DNA of 64,000 nt from Liolophura sinensis (lineage: Eukaryota > Mollusca > Polyplacophora > Chitonida > Chitonidae). Location: assembly GCF_032854445.1 (NCBI RefSeq), contig NC_088295.1, positions 81,576,644-81,640,643 on the forward strand, read 5' to 3'. The notes under the pieces were generated by a model, which did not search any database, was not told the DNA's origin, and saw only the letters and a program-made list of their open reading frames with translations. A program made the translations under genes and the position numbers. Shown here piece after piece: positions 40,501 to 52,349 of this stretch (the stretch's first letter is position 1; every line of letters starts with the position of its first letter).

Positions 40501-42746
40501 CTTGACTGACAACTTGTGGCCTACTTCAGAAGTTATTCTTGGTTGATGACGAAACTTCAATGGCTGCCATAGTTCTAGGTGAATGACAGAGAAAAAATGT
40601 AGGTGCCATGTTTGTTGATTTAACCTGTCTGTGTGCTTTTGAGCATGACTTAATTGACAGATTTGTTCTTTGTCTGCTGTATCAGTCAGTAACTAATAGC
40701 TGATATATTGTACAGATACATGCTATGCCCTTAGCACATAATGTTCACGACTCCTAAATTTACCAGTGCAAGGTAATGAGGATCTACAGCATTATTTGTA
40801 TTGGCCAGGTGTTACAGGTAACATGTATTACACATATGCATAGCGGTCTGTTCATTGTCATTGGGAGTGTTAGTGATACATGTCAATTTACCTGTTTGTG
40901 ATATACAGTGCTTGTATGTTTTTCTCATAAATCATGTAGATACTAGAAGTGAATGTTGAAACAGACTTCACAGAAGGTAAACTCAAGTTACATATGTGTC
41001 TCACACAAGCACCAAAGTCACCCAGTGTCCCCTTGCACCTGACTGTAATTATTTCTCACAATTCCTCTGCTTTACTGCTTACCTGGGAATAAGATATATA
41101 CATTACCAATGGATTGTACAACATATATTACCAGTATATGTGTAATTGCAAGTTTGAATATCTCAGTATTACTTTTTATAGTTTGAAAAGGTTGATTGCA
41201 TGCCACAAAATACTATACAATATATTAATTAAACATTGTAATTAGAACCTAATTGTCACATACCCTACATTGTACATGCAAGAACAAAGTGTTTCTATCT
41301 ATCTTTACCTGGTTTTCATAACATTGCCCAACCCTAACGTTAACTGCCCTGGCGAACGCTTGCATGGCATCCAAACTTAATTGCCAGTTTCATAGTTGAC
41401 TGATGTAGTATGAGGTACTTCATTCACATATGAAGCACAAGTATCTATGTACTATAGTATTGGTATATGAGGTTAAAGTATTGTAACAGATGGTGTATGA
41501 TGATTAATGTATAGCCCTGGATAACGGGCATATTGTGTATGTATTCAGAGAGGCTCAGGGTTAGTCCCATTGGGCTGAATAATGTCATTTCTCATTCATA
41601 GATTTGCCTATGTTGTCAAGTTAGTTTTATCTGTGAGTGTCGGGTGCGTCCTGGCAGTAGGGAGTAGAGCATTCCCCTGTGGGTTACATAAGGGTCTAAG
41701 GAGGGATTAACATAGACCCATGCTGTTGGCCAAGTCATGATCAATACTAGCTTGGTTTGTTTAGGGAATTGGACATGGGCACTGTTAGATGGTTGTCCCT
41801 GAGTCCATGCTGCTAGATTCTCTGGGTGACATTGATCTTGTTTTCCCCTCACTACAGCAATCACAAGCATGGGCCCAGGGGGTGGGGATTAGCATCAGTG
41901 GGAGTTAAGGGGATTGGTTTGATTGTGTGATGATATAGCTGCTGTGAACGGTCTGCAGACCAAACCACACCTCAACACCCCTGTCCACAATTGAGTTTAG
42001 ACGAACTGATAGCAGTGTAACATGAGGGTATGGAATTCCCCTCCTCCGGGAAATAGCTCCTGTATCGACAGGCAAATGAGATTGAAGCATTTTATTTTAA
42101 TGGCCATGCAGTTCAAGAAGCAGTCAATATTAAGGCTCTATCATATTACTGTGAATGATTTTATAACAGGTTTGGACGTAAATCCATTAGGTATTTATGT
42201 GAAAACAAGATGTCCTCATTTCCTCATCTCAATTTCTATAGTTACTTTCTGGATTAGGGTGAGCCATTTAAAGCACTGCCACTGATTTGATAGCTATACT
42301 CTGGTCGGGAACACTGGTTTAGGATATACTCTGTACGCCGTAGTGTATGTGTCTGTGTTTGTATGTAACATTACACCTTGCGATGAATGGAGTGATACTG
42401 GGTCATTTTCAGACCTTTATTGTCTGAAAATCTATGAGGAGGGATAAAGAGGTTTGAATTATTATTACCACATGGTTCTCAGCGTTTACAGGTTAATTGC
42501 ATTTTCTATGGAGGTAATTTTAAAAAATGTTTAAAACAGAAGAAAATAGTTACTGCAACTAGCTTGTGTCAGAAATGTCTATGTGGCATTGTGAACACCA
42601 TTATGTACGTAATGTGTGTTTGAGAGTTTGATACAGGTGATAAATTACAGGTATGCAGTGATCAGGTGTCATTGTATGGGGGAAATGGCCCCATTAATAC
42701 TACAGGATAGAAATTTATGCTACAGGCTTGGCTGTTATGTTTTCAG

Positions 42747-42926
42747 ATGCAGAAATGATTCGTAACTTGCGTGGGATGGAGGTGTCTGCAGTGGGAGACA
42801 TGTGCCCAGTCTGTCATAAGCCATTTGACAAAGGCAAGAAGCGACGATTGATAGATACGTGTGGTCATGAGAGATGTTACACCTGTATGTTTAGCTCAGA
42901 CCAGTGTCCACTCTGTGAAGACCAAG
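42747..42926 (+). CDS. RING finger exon (C3HC4), resembling Rols/TANC-family RING
   Basis: A 180-bp exon with acceptor TTATGTTTTCAG and donor GTAAGT, phase 1 on both sides. It codes for C-x2-C-x15-C-x-H-x2-C-x2-C-x6-C-x2-C: CPVC, a basic stretch FDKGKKRRLIDT, CGHERCYTC, then QCPLC. All eight zinc ligands are present, with spacing of a RING domain. RING domains usually recruit E2 enzymes for ubiquitin transfer, though some are only structural. The RLIDTCGHERCY core resembles, from memory, the RING in Drosophila Rolling pebbles and its invertebrate homologues; E3 activity is not shown by sequence. A symmetric exon of this kind can be skipped or reused without shifting the frame, so isoforms with and without RING are possible. 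Confidence 0.9.
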
Positions 42927-43894
42927 GTAAGTTCTCTGGGATACAAGTAGTACTAGTAATACTTACACTTCTGAAATATTCGGAACCATTCTTTGAACAG
43001 ACCACGTTTGCCAGAGCTAAGTATTGCAGATTACTGGAGTATTTGCTGTCTGTAAATGTGAAATTTATTTTGAAAACTATAATTAGCTTGGAAATTTCAG
43101 AACTGGTCCGCACTGGTCAGCACTTACAGTCTTTAATATTATGTGACCAATATTTTAGATAAAACCTTCTGATGTAAAGTGTGTATGATTGCCAGCTAGC
43201 TTTGGACAGACATCTGTGATGGCATGTGTGTCTTGTGTGCGGTGGCATTTCCAGGGTGTGAACGTGACCATATTAGTGGGCTAATTAGACTGCCTCATTG
43301 GTAAACTGTTCAGGTGCTATTTAATTAGCACTGGCTTGTTTTCCTCTCAACTTCCCAAGTACAAGTGATTGGAGAAGAGATTGATTAAAGTCTGCCTGGT
43401 CAGACGCGAGAAAGGCCCAGAGAGATTCTGCTCAAGCTTAGACCTACCCAGGGCTTGCTCCCAGGTGCATAGGAAGTCTGTCCAATTAGAGCTGCCCCAG
43501 GGGCTCAGGCCTAATGAGAGTGGACAGGCCACTTAAAATTCTCAACCTGTCAAAAGGACACCAGTATGACTTGCTGGATAATGACTTGTGGAAACTTTGA
43601 CGACATGGCAAGTGATGACATTGTGCACATGTGCCATGAGACTTGACATGTGTTTGACTTGCATACTCCAAGCCTGGAAGCTGATCTTAAAACATTTTTA
43701 GTGAAAAGTACACATGTAACTATAAATATAAGCAATATTTGCCCTGCAAGTTTGTCAGATAAGGACACAATATTGACCAGTTAATAAAATATATACTTTA
43801 AAATTTTCAGAGTTGTGGGTAGGTGAAGGGAGGTAACTCTGTTGCACATAGATCTGTTAAACCTTTACACACTGTGTTGTTTTTCTTTCCGCAG
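42927..43894 (+). other. Intron (968 bp)
   Basis: Bounded by GTAAGT at 42927 and the acceptor TGTTTTTCTTTCCGCAG ending at 43894. The stretch 43340-43680 is less AT-rich than its surroundings and may be a regulatory block. The word GGGAGGTAACTCTG near 43829 recurs elsewhere in the window. Confidence 0.85.
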
Positions 43895-44116
43895 TGTATT
43901 CAGTTGAAAGTCAAAATGGAAATCATCTGAGACAAAGTAGTGACTCCATCGTTCTTTCGTCGTACCGACCAAAGCTGAAAACGAATGGTCACTTCACAAC
44001 GTACATGCAGACACGGCAAGACCTCCCCGTGAGCCCCCCACCCAGCCCTCAGTACAGTCTGGCGGCACCACTCACCCCACAGTCTAAACGGAAACCATCA
44101 TTCTTACCTGTCAAAG
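43895..44116 (+). CDS. Pro/Ser-rich exon following the RING
   Basis: A 222-bp exon with strong acceptor (TTTTTCTTTCCGCAG) and donor GTAAGT at 44117, phase 1 at both ends. Joined to the RING exon it reads Gln-Val-Tyr-Ser-Val-Glu without a break. It continues through SYRPKLKTNGHFTTYMQTRQ to a proline-directed stretch, LPVSPPPSPQYSLAAPLTPQ, then KRKPSFLPVK. Several SP/TP sites and the basic KRKPS suggest a phosphorylated linker; PPPSP could be an SH3 or WW ligand. No fold is seen. It belongs to the same protein as the RING by phase and spacing. Confidence 0.85.
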
Positions 44117-45785
44117 GTAAGTGCATATTTTATCTTGTACTTAGCAGCAGGGCTTCTTTTGTCCAGCAATTCCCTTAATGGGGAGGCTGCATATTTTGTA
44201 ATCCGGTGAGGTGGTACTTGTGTGAAGTAGGACCTTGTACCATTGTTATGTCAAAAATGTGTCTACATTGTTACAGTGTATCGGTTTCTATTGTAAGGTT
44301 GTACTCTCTTTAATGTGATGTTATCATGATGAACTGGGAAAGGAACATTTGAAATCAATAAAATGACATCAAGGTTCTGCTACCGGGCATTCAAAAAATC
44401 CCCAGTCATTACCTTATTTTGGGATGAAAATAAATTTGTATGAATAATTTCACCTTTAATGTCCACTTATAGCTGTAATGAATGTCCAGTGATTCTCATA
44501 TGAAGGAATGATTATGGCTATATATGAACAAAAAGAGTTTGACATTTTAACACATTGTATACCACATGTATCAAATATATATATGTCTTGGTTCTAACTT
44601 ACTGTTATATATGAGAATTTTATATGACTTTTGCAGTTTCATTCAAAACCTGTATCTCCTTTAAACTGTAGTCCCTTTCTTGTTATTTGCTGTTTTTCAT
44701 GTGTTAGAAGCAGTTTACCATATATCATGTGCTAATGCTGCAGTGAAATGGTACTTTTACTGCATCCCTGTCATAAATGGCAGGACTTTCTGGACACATA
44801 AAACCGTAGTTACAGACTGATTTATGGAAGCTATTGACTAGGAGATATCATTCTTATCTGACACAGCATTGTTCTTGGCGAACAAAATCAATAGAGGAGA
44901 CAATTAGAGAGTCATTTACTTGGTCAAGGAAGATAACTCTATCCAGAATGAAATTGATATGCACAGCAGGCATATGGCTGAGATCAGAGGCCTTGTTGTT
45001 CAATTGCCTGTAACCGGTTAGCTGTAGTCCTATCTATAGGCCAATCGCTTGGTTTATCCCTGCTCTTGCAGGTTCACACCACCACTCAATGGCAGTGGAG
45101 TCCGGAAGTCTGGCAATTTTTCCCCATTTTGTCGTTTTGAATTTCGCCCCACACAAATTCCAGCCTTTAACTAGTTCAATAGATTCAGAGCCTCACTTAA
45201 GTTGCCTGTTTATCGCACCATCTGCAGCACAATTACAGCTTTTTTCTGCTGTCCGCCTATTTACTCATTACTGAATATTCTCCCTGCTGGATGCCAACCA
45301 CTTTAGGTTATTGATTCTGACTTTTTGAAGCCATGTACTGTGCTATGTCAAGTGTAAATAGACATTGTACTGGACTACGATTCACAATGATTGCTACACT
45401 TGTATGTTAAGAGTCACGGTCCACCATAACAGACTGAAGCCTGCTATTTCATTGTTATTCTTCTATTATCTTCTGAAGAGAGTGAAGTTGTTTAACACAC
45501 CTGTTTGACTACAGCATTTAGATGTAACATGCCACTGACCACTGTATTGTCTCGGTCATACTGTATACATATACATGCTAATGGTAAGGGAGGGTTAATA
45601 ACATGAAATGGATAATTGTTCATGTACTCATGATTTAGCTAGAATCGATTGTTTGTGGTTCTACCAGATAAAATCAGCAGCTCTTCTAATTATCAGCATC
45701 AGATTCCTGAACATCATCAGTCAGCTGAGTATGTTTTGGGAATCTAGATGATATTTAATTATTAAATAAAGCTACAGCAGATTAG

Positions 45786-46011
45786 TGGTTAAAGGGTTCT
45801 TTGACTATTTATAAGCTGCAGGAGATAGGGATTAAGGGATTCTTGACCAGTCATACGCTGCAGTAGATAGGGATTAAGGGATTCTTGACTATATATAAGG
45901 TGCAGCAGATTAGGGATTAAGGGATTCTTGACCATTCATAAGCAGCAGCAAATAGGGATTAAGTGATTCATGACTATTTATAATTTGCAACAGATTAGGG
46001 ATTACGGGATT
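45786..46011 (+). repeat. Minisatellite, about 5 units of 42-43 bp
   Basis: Units run TTAAGGGATTCTTGACCATT, then CATAAGCTGCAGCAGATTAG, then GGA, with small changes. A further unit in the same orientation appears at about 46772-46815 (GAGGGAGTTCTGACCATTCA, then TAAGCTGCAGCACATCAGTG). The array is therefore interrupted by the inverted-repeat element between them. Confidence 0.85.
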
Positions 46012-46771
46012 CTAGCTCTGTAGGGCGGTGATAACGTATACTATCACAGCTTTGTCTTGTTCCATAAGCTTACCTTGAACACCTTCCTTGCTGGCTTTAA
46101 CATACTGTTGCTGGACACCAAATACATGTAATTTGTCTGTCCGAAGTCATAGTCGTTTCGGCTATCAATTCCAGTTAGGTGTTCCCAGGTGTCATCACTA
46201 CTAAATGCACACGAGCATGAAACTAGCGGAAAGTGGATAAATTCTAACTTCAACCACCGTGTTTGATTGCATACTCCCCGCAGCCCATACAAGGGAGATA
46301 ACTACTGACATTACTAGCAGCATGTATATTTTGTACATCTTGTTTAATCTATTCTTTAATTGTTTTTATTCATTATGGGTTGTTCCCTATATGTCATAAC
46401 AGGTGAAACTGATCCTAAACAATTATACAGTATACATGTCAAAAGGTCTAACTTGCCTAATACTGGCAGAGAAAATTGTATACATAATTCGCTTCACTGT
46501 GAGGAGTATGCATTGAAACATGGTGGTTGGAGTTCAGATTTATCCTGTTTCCACTAGTTTCATGCTTGTGTGGATTTATCACTGATGACACATGGGAACA
46601 TCTACCGGTACCTGGAATTGATAGCTGAAAGGACTATGGCTATGGACAGACAAATTATTTGATGCCCACCAGTAGTATATTAAAGCCATCAAGGGAAGAA
46701 CTGAGGTGTTCCAATTAAGCTTATGGAACAAGACAGGGCTGTGACTGTACATGTAATCACTACAGAGCTAG
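46012..46771. mobile_element. 760-bp inverted-repeat (foldback/MITE-like) element inserted in the minisatellite
   Basis: The ends are exact inverted copies, CTAGCTCTGTAG at 46012-46023 and CTACAGAGCTAG at 46760-46771. Long arms follow: 46012-46277 reads, reversed, like 46501-46771. Shared blocks include GTTTCATGCT, TGATGACAC, GGGAACA, GGAATTGATAGC, GGACAGACAAATTA, TTAAAGCCA and AAGCTTATGGAACAAGACA. The central loop of about 220 bp (46278-46500) is not repeated. Both sides continue into the same minisatellite, with GGGATTCT on the left and GGGAGTTCT on the right at the junctions, which looks like a short imperfect target duplication. No transposase frame is present. The family is unknown. An alternative is a local inverted duplication rather than a transposon. 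Confidence 0.7.
46044..46292 (-). other. Short open frame inside the inverted-repeat arm (doubtful coding)
   Basis: An 82-residue frame includes TWEHLTGIDSRNDYDFGQTN. The other arm, 46501-46771, translates with similar residues in the matching frame (DDTWEHL and GQTNY) but has a stop and indels. The similarity is explained by the DNA repeat. I do not call it a gene, although the element may have captured an exon. Confidence 0.12.
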
Positions 46772-49700
46772 AGGGAGTTCTGACCATTCATAAGCTGCAG
46801 CACATCAGTGGTCAAGGTGCTTGTGTTTTTTATTTTGCAAATCAAGTTCATGAAATACATTGTATATGGTTAATTATTTGTAGGAGAGAATTTTCAAACA
46901 GCATCAAATTGTTTTACATAAGGTGGTAATAACTGCACTACAGCAGGCAACGCTAGATGTTTATGGACTAGTACTGGGTGCATGTAGTACATGGACATAG
47001 AATATTTCCAGTAGTACCAAGCTGTACCAGTATATAATGGATGCATTCATAGGAGAGTAAAATCACAACAGTATGTGGAGCCTTCATTTTGTACTCTAAG
47101 GGTAGAATGGACTGAAGCAGTAAAGTTTCGTTAGGGTTGGTAAAGTAATAGCAGAGTGTATGTGTAATATATTATGACCAGCAGGGAATTGTCCAGTCAG
47201 ATAGATAAATAACCATCAAGACAGTTTAAACTGTTACTTGCCAGTTTAGGCCCACATGCAATCTCTGGCACAAGTGACTACTGGAACATGGAGTTAGACA
47301 TTCTGGAGCCAGGGGGAAATATGTATAACCTAATAGCGACCACGTCCCTATGATAGATACAAGTTTGTGCGCCAGGCTGGTGTGACTGGATCCCCTCTTC
47401 TCTTACTGTGTGGGGCTAGAATTCACAGACTTGGCATCACTGCTGCCATGCCTTGTTTATAGAGCTGACCCGAAAGAATGGTACTGGGTATAAATGGCCT
47501 GGCTGGAAATGACACATTGACAATATACCTCAGTGCACCAAAAGGTTTCCGCACACAAACTATATCATAATGACCGCTGGATTTGGCTATAGATTTTCTG
47601 ATGCTGATGGTGTACAAGACTTCCACTAGCCACCTCAATTGAGGCAGACATTTGTGACAGTTGTTTGTGTATCAAAATTAGTATATATCAGGAGATCACT
47701 GTAAAAAAAACTTCAAAACAATATGCATTACATGCAGTGTATTTAATAGGTATGTTGATTGGCTTCAGTACAGACAAAAATTAGGATATGTTAACAATTG
47801 GATACTTGTGTCTCTTTTGGAAAAAATAATTTGATTTAATTGGGAAGAAGCATAGAACTATCAGTGCTTCTTTTACAAAGTAAACACACTTTAAAGTTTT
47901 AGGCCGAACATCAGTGGTATATCAACTTTTTCCATTGTTAATGGTCTTGCTACCTATCAGATGGAGCCTTTTACTTTACCGGAGTATTGTCAGGTGTACT
48001 AAATGCTAGTGATGTCAAGAACAATGGTTAGCTTTCTACTGGTTCAGAAAATAGAGTGTGTTGTGTAAAAATGTTAAATGTGCATGTAATTTCTGCTGCA
48101 GGGAATGCATTAGAGTAATGTAAATCACCTGTATGTTGTTTGGTTGAGGACAGAGGGGTGTGAACAAGCATTCCACTATTCTCATGTGCATGTCAGAGGC
48201 TTTTAACCTTGTTTTAGCATGAAGCATTGGATTGAGCCATTTGTATTGTCTTTACGTGACAAGCGGTATATGTAGCCGAAATGTCAGTATTACTAACTGA
48301 GGTAATATGGTAATAAGCCAACATGAACTAAAATGCTTGTGCATATTATCCTGTTTTAGTAGCTTGTAGATGCTAGTTGTATAATATCAAATCAGTTGTA
48401 TGAAATGACAATTTCTTTATTTGCATTAAGCAAGGTTTCTGTATAACTGCAAGCTTTTACGTCGATATCACACTGAAATATTGTTTTATGCAATTAAATA
48501 AGTTGTCATAAAACTGTCATAAAAATTAAGTAAGTTGCCATAAAACTGACTTCATTATTTATGTGTACATACTGTCTAGACTTTTTTGTTTGTAAGTCTA
48601 AATAAATCCTTGAGCTATGTGTTAAGCCAGGGTTGTCGGAAATATCCCAGTGGCTCAACAAATCAAGGGAAATCCTGTGTGAAGATTCATTTTATAACAT
48701 GTTTCTTTACTGTTGTGGTTTGGGACATCTGATTGAGCATAGTGATATTAAAATTAGCTGCCTTTACTTTGTACCCTTGTTTTCGGCTGATCTAAATGTG
48801 TTCCTGTCTGCTTCCGTCATCAGTATGATCTGTGATGATGTAACAAGGCTGTTGTTGTTGTAAAAGTGCTCCTAAGTGTATGACTCACCTGTCTGGCCTG
48901 AACAGTCCTCTCACCTGCTAATTATTTCAAGGTGGTTCTGCACCAGTTAATGGGACATTACAGGGTATAATTAGTTATACATGTAGATGGATAGTTAACA
49001 TCAGAATCAGACGTATTTCTATGCATCAGTCAAGTTTCTGTTAAGCAAGATATGTAATGACAAGCTGAATATGTCTGTAAATGGAACTGAAGTGTTGTAC
49101 ATGTGTATATAGAGTGTTATTGGCGTCCTGTAAGTGGGTCCACTGCAGCAGTTATGATGGATAAATAAATATATATAAATCTCAAATACAGAGGAGTGCA
49201 TGCTGAGCACTTTAATGGCAGAGTTATGCGTCTATCCAGCATTTACATGTGCTTACTGTATTTCACCTAGTTTGGCATTTTTCATACGGCACATTTTCCT
49301 TGATTCTGATTAATTCACCCACCATATAACCCCACTTCACAGGTTTTTTGAGAAGTTTAATTAATGTCTGGGAAACTTAAGTGTTGGCCTCAGAAGTATC
49401 ATTTTTAAACCTATGCTTCAGGTGAAATGCAGTATCTTGCTTAGTGTGTATTACGTCTTAAACCATTACGTGTATACCATATGGTGATTAAGCCAGGCAA
49501 TTGATACAGAGCATTCATCCTCACACCCCTGCAGTAAGCTGCTCCACAGGCAGGTAGGGCTTTCCGTCCTCATCTTTAGTGCATTTTAGAATGTAACAAT
49601 AACAGGAGAGTCTAAGGCAGGGAGTGAGGGGTGCTGGGTGGGGCTCGCCACCATAGTAGGGCTTATCAGCATGGCAGCTTTTTAAGTCAGTGAATGGATC

Positions 49701-50450
49701 AACAAAGAGACAGGAGAGAGAGTGTTTTATTGATTTTCTGGCCTAAATCCTTGCACGGCTGTGGGGCTAGTGTTTCTGCATAACCAGGCTAAGACAGAGG
49801 GAAAGCACAGGCTGTTGTGACATAGAGGGATTTGTTACACAGGCACTGCACAATGCTGGAACCTAGCAGTATTCGTACTAGTGTATCACCCCTACAACTG
49901 GTACAGCTGTGGGATCCTCCTACTATACCCTAGCTGGTAGTGGGGGAGGGAGTATATCAGCTGGAAGAGCTGGAGCTGCTCTCTATCAAGTGTTGTCTTA
50001 ATGCTGTAAAGAGCTGGGCATGAATGAGCACATGGCTCTATGCTGACAGGGTCTGCATTCAGTTGGACAGCCAGTCAGCCTGCAGCTGGTTCTACTGAAA
50101 GTTGTCCTGTCCCAGAGGTGTCTCCAGAGAAGTATTGTCACCAGGCCTCGAAAAGCCTGTTGTGGAATCCCATGTACTTATTGTGAGAGGGTTTTTCTCT
50201 ACCCACTAGCCGTAGACCCAGTGCCATTCATGTGGGTAGGCCCCTCATTCAGGCTGGCCTTGTTTGGACATGTGTACTTGTGGCTGGACTGACCATGGTC
50301 CACTCTGTGTATAAGGACTAGTCTGTGTGCAAGGGCTCCTAATCTGCTGACCATTGTTAAAGCAGAGAATCCTAGTCCTCTTGACAGAGTTAACAGCAAA
50401 ATGAACACAAGTGCACTTTGGTCTTTGTTTGGATTCTAGAGGTTTTGCAG

Positions 50451-50478
50451 ACAAGGAGGATGGAGTACAGATACCGGG
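50451..50478 (+). other. Possible alternative first exon or micro-exon
   Basis: A donor GTAAGC begins at 50479. ATG at 50460 has A at -3 and G at +4 and reads MEYRYR plus one base, so it ends in phase 1 like the other first exons; an in-frame TAA lies at 50391. Alternatively, a pyrimidine-rich acceptor ending at 50450 makes a 28-bp internal exon that, entered in phase 1 from 44116, reads DKEDGVQIP and leaves in phase 2. The first reading would give a RING-less product. Neither can be chosen from sequence alone. Confidence 0.22.
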
Positions 50479-51827
50479 GTAAGCTCTAACACTACATTGC
50501 TAGCTCTAATATCACAGTGTAAAGCCTGTTCTGTCTGCAGATATCACACAAGTCTTGTGTGTTTGTGTATGTTTTTTTTTTCGGCCCTTGTTCTCCAGCT
50601 GTCACAGGTCATGGCTAGTTTGGGACTAGTTGGTGGTTTCCTGGTACATTTGGAATTCCACTCACAAGCTGACCCATATCTTGAAAGAGAGGGCTACAGG
50701 GAGGCACAGGGATCACAGACTGTGTTGTATTGGGCACATTTATAGCCATCATTCACTGGCTACACTTGATGGACGAGTTGCTCATTTAACAGACATATTT
50801 GACAGTATCTCAGTGTAATAAATTCCAGCATTAAGACCCTCCCCTCTCCATTGAGTAATGACGACTGCTGTTTCCAGGGTGTGCCAGTCTGTTGTTTAAT
50901 TTTCTGAATTATCTGCCTCTGGGAGACCTATCAGTTGTTAAGCTGACTTCTATCACATGTTACGGGAGTACGGTCAATGAGACATTGAAGTGTATTCTGT
51001 GAGTGGTTTTGGTGGGTTGTCATGCCCATGTATTCTGTGTTTATTGGCACATGTAGACATTTCAAGTGTGACCCTAGAGCATCTTGAACTCCTGGTGATC
51101 CATGTGAAGATATAAGTTTATATGACTAATATCTAGTTTGTATGATGGTTAGAGGTTGATGACACTCAAAACCTGGAGAAAAGATTAATTGATATCATCC
51201 AGAACAACTGAGTTAGATATAGCATGCTTTGGGTAGTTTACAAACAATCACAATTTAGTGAATCCTATACACAAGATGTGGCAAATTATGGTTCTGTATT
51301 TTGATGGCCAGAGAAGACCTTGTTCTCCAAGCAGTGTAAGCTTGTGTCATCAGCTATTTCATCCTGCTACATCTTCAGGCTGTGGTTTTTTTTTTTTTTT
51401 TGCTGGGTTAATTTGCATGTTAGACAGGTTACATGTATGAGTGATTAGGTTAATGGCTTATTTTTATGTTATACGCTTCAGAATGTCATAAACTGCTAAG
51501 ACACATCCTGGAAGTATAGTAATGTATGTAGATATGATTTCAGCTGAACAAAACCTTGACCAGTGTAAGCATTCTGTATGTATCAAAACGGAATGAGAAC
51601 TTATCCCTTATTTCAAAGGGTCGGCAGGTTAAGCTACAGGTGCTGCTAGGCTCATATAAATCAGAGTTACTTAAAGGAATATGTGCAGTGGAAGAGCTTT
51701 GTTACAGCTACTGATTCTTGCACGTATCTTTAAAGTTCATCAAAGATTTCAGTGTTTGTGTGTCTAAATACAGAGAATTACAGTATAGTCAGTTGCTTGT
51801 CAGTGGTATGAAGAAGCACTGTGGAGG

Positions 51828-51912
51828 TGATGCTCATTTTTCATTGCGTCTTTGGTCACTCCAGCAGGTGGGCTAATGCAATGTTAAATCCCCAATCAAG
51901 TAAATAAAAAAA
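51828..51912 (+). mobile_element. Weak SINE-like tail
   Basis: GTTAAATCCCCAATCAAGTA followed by AATAAAAAAA resembles the AAACACCAATCAAATA plus A-rich end of the SINE at 53602-53862. The upstream part differs (CACTCCAGCAGGTGGGCTAA), so it may be another family sharing the tail. Confidence 0.35.
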
Positions 51913-52349
51913 TTCAGTTGTTCCTATAATAGACATTTTGATTATAGTGCCAGAAGAAAGATGTGACCATGTGTGCATCTGCTTTTTATGATGTGGAATT
52001 GTGCCTACCTTCATGAAGAGTTCTCATTATAACATCAGTATCAATACATAAGAAGTAAGACATGGCAGCTTTGTGCTAGGCTGGATTTGTGTCCACTCAG
52101 AGTAATTGATGTGGTATCTGAGCTCTCCTGTCTGTAGGATTTAAGTGCTTTGTGGTGTCATCACGCCATATGACGTTCTTATGGCTGACAGGATATTGTG
52201 GGTCAGGTTGTCAACTGTTTGATAGGTCAGACAACATTCCGGTAGTTTCATTACCAGTTTCTGTTACGTTACATTACATGGGATTGTATAATTTGAACTG
52301 AAAGTTAGGCTTAAAATGTTGACTGTCACTGCTTCCTGATTTGGTAACC

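Larger units (their letters stand above)
23014..42746 (+). other. Intron of about 19.7 kb
   Basis: It lies between the donor at 23014 (GTAAGA) and the acceptor ending at 42746 (TTATGTTTTCAG). It contains a 32-bp tandem duplication at 26752-26815, a 45-bp perfect tandem duplication at 37431-37520, a SINE tail at 31905-31970 and runs of A or T. A dual-strand open stretch at 40134-40443 has no recognisable product. One weak cassette-exon candidate (about 36869-37023) is discussed under rejected items. Confidence 0.7.

Noticed and set aside
48633-48860. 76-codon frame with plausible peptide SEISQWLNKSREILCEDSFY and phase-1 borders
   Set aside because: Poor pyrimidine tract and weak donor; the later part is a hydrophobic run typical of T-rich DNA.
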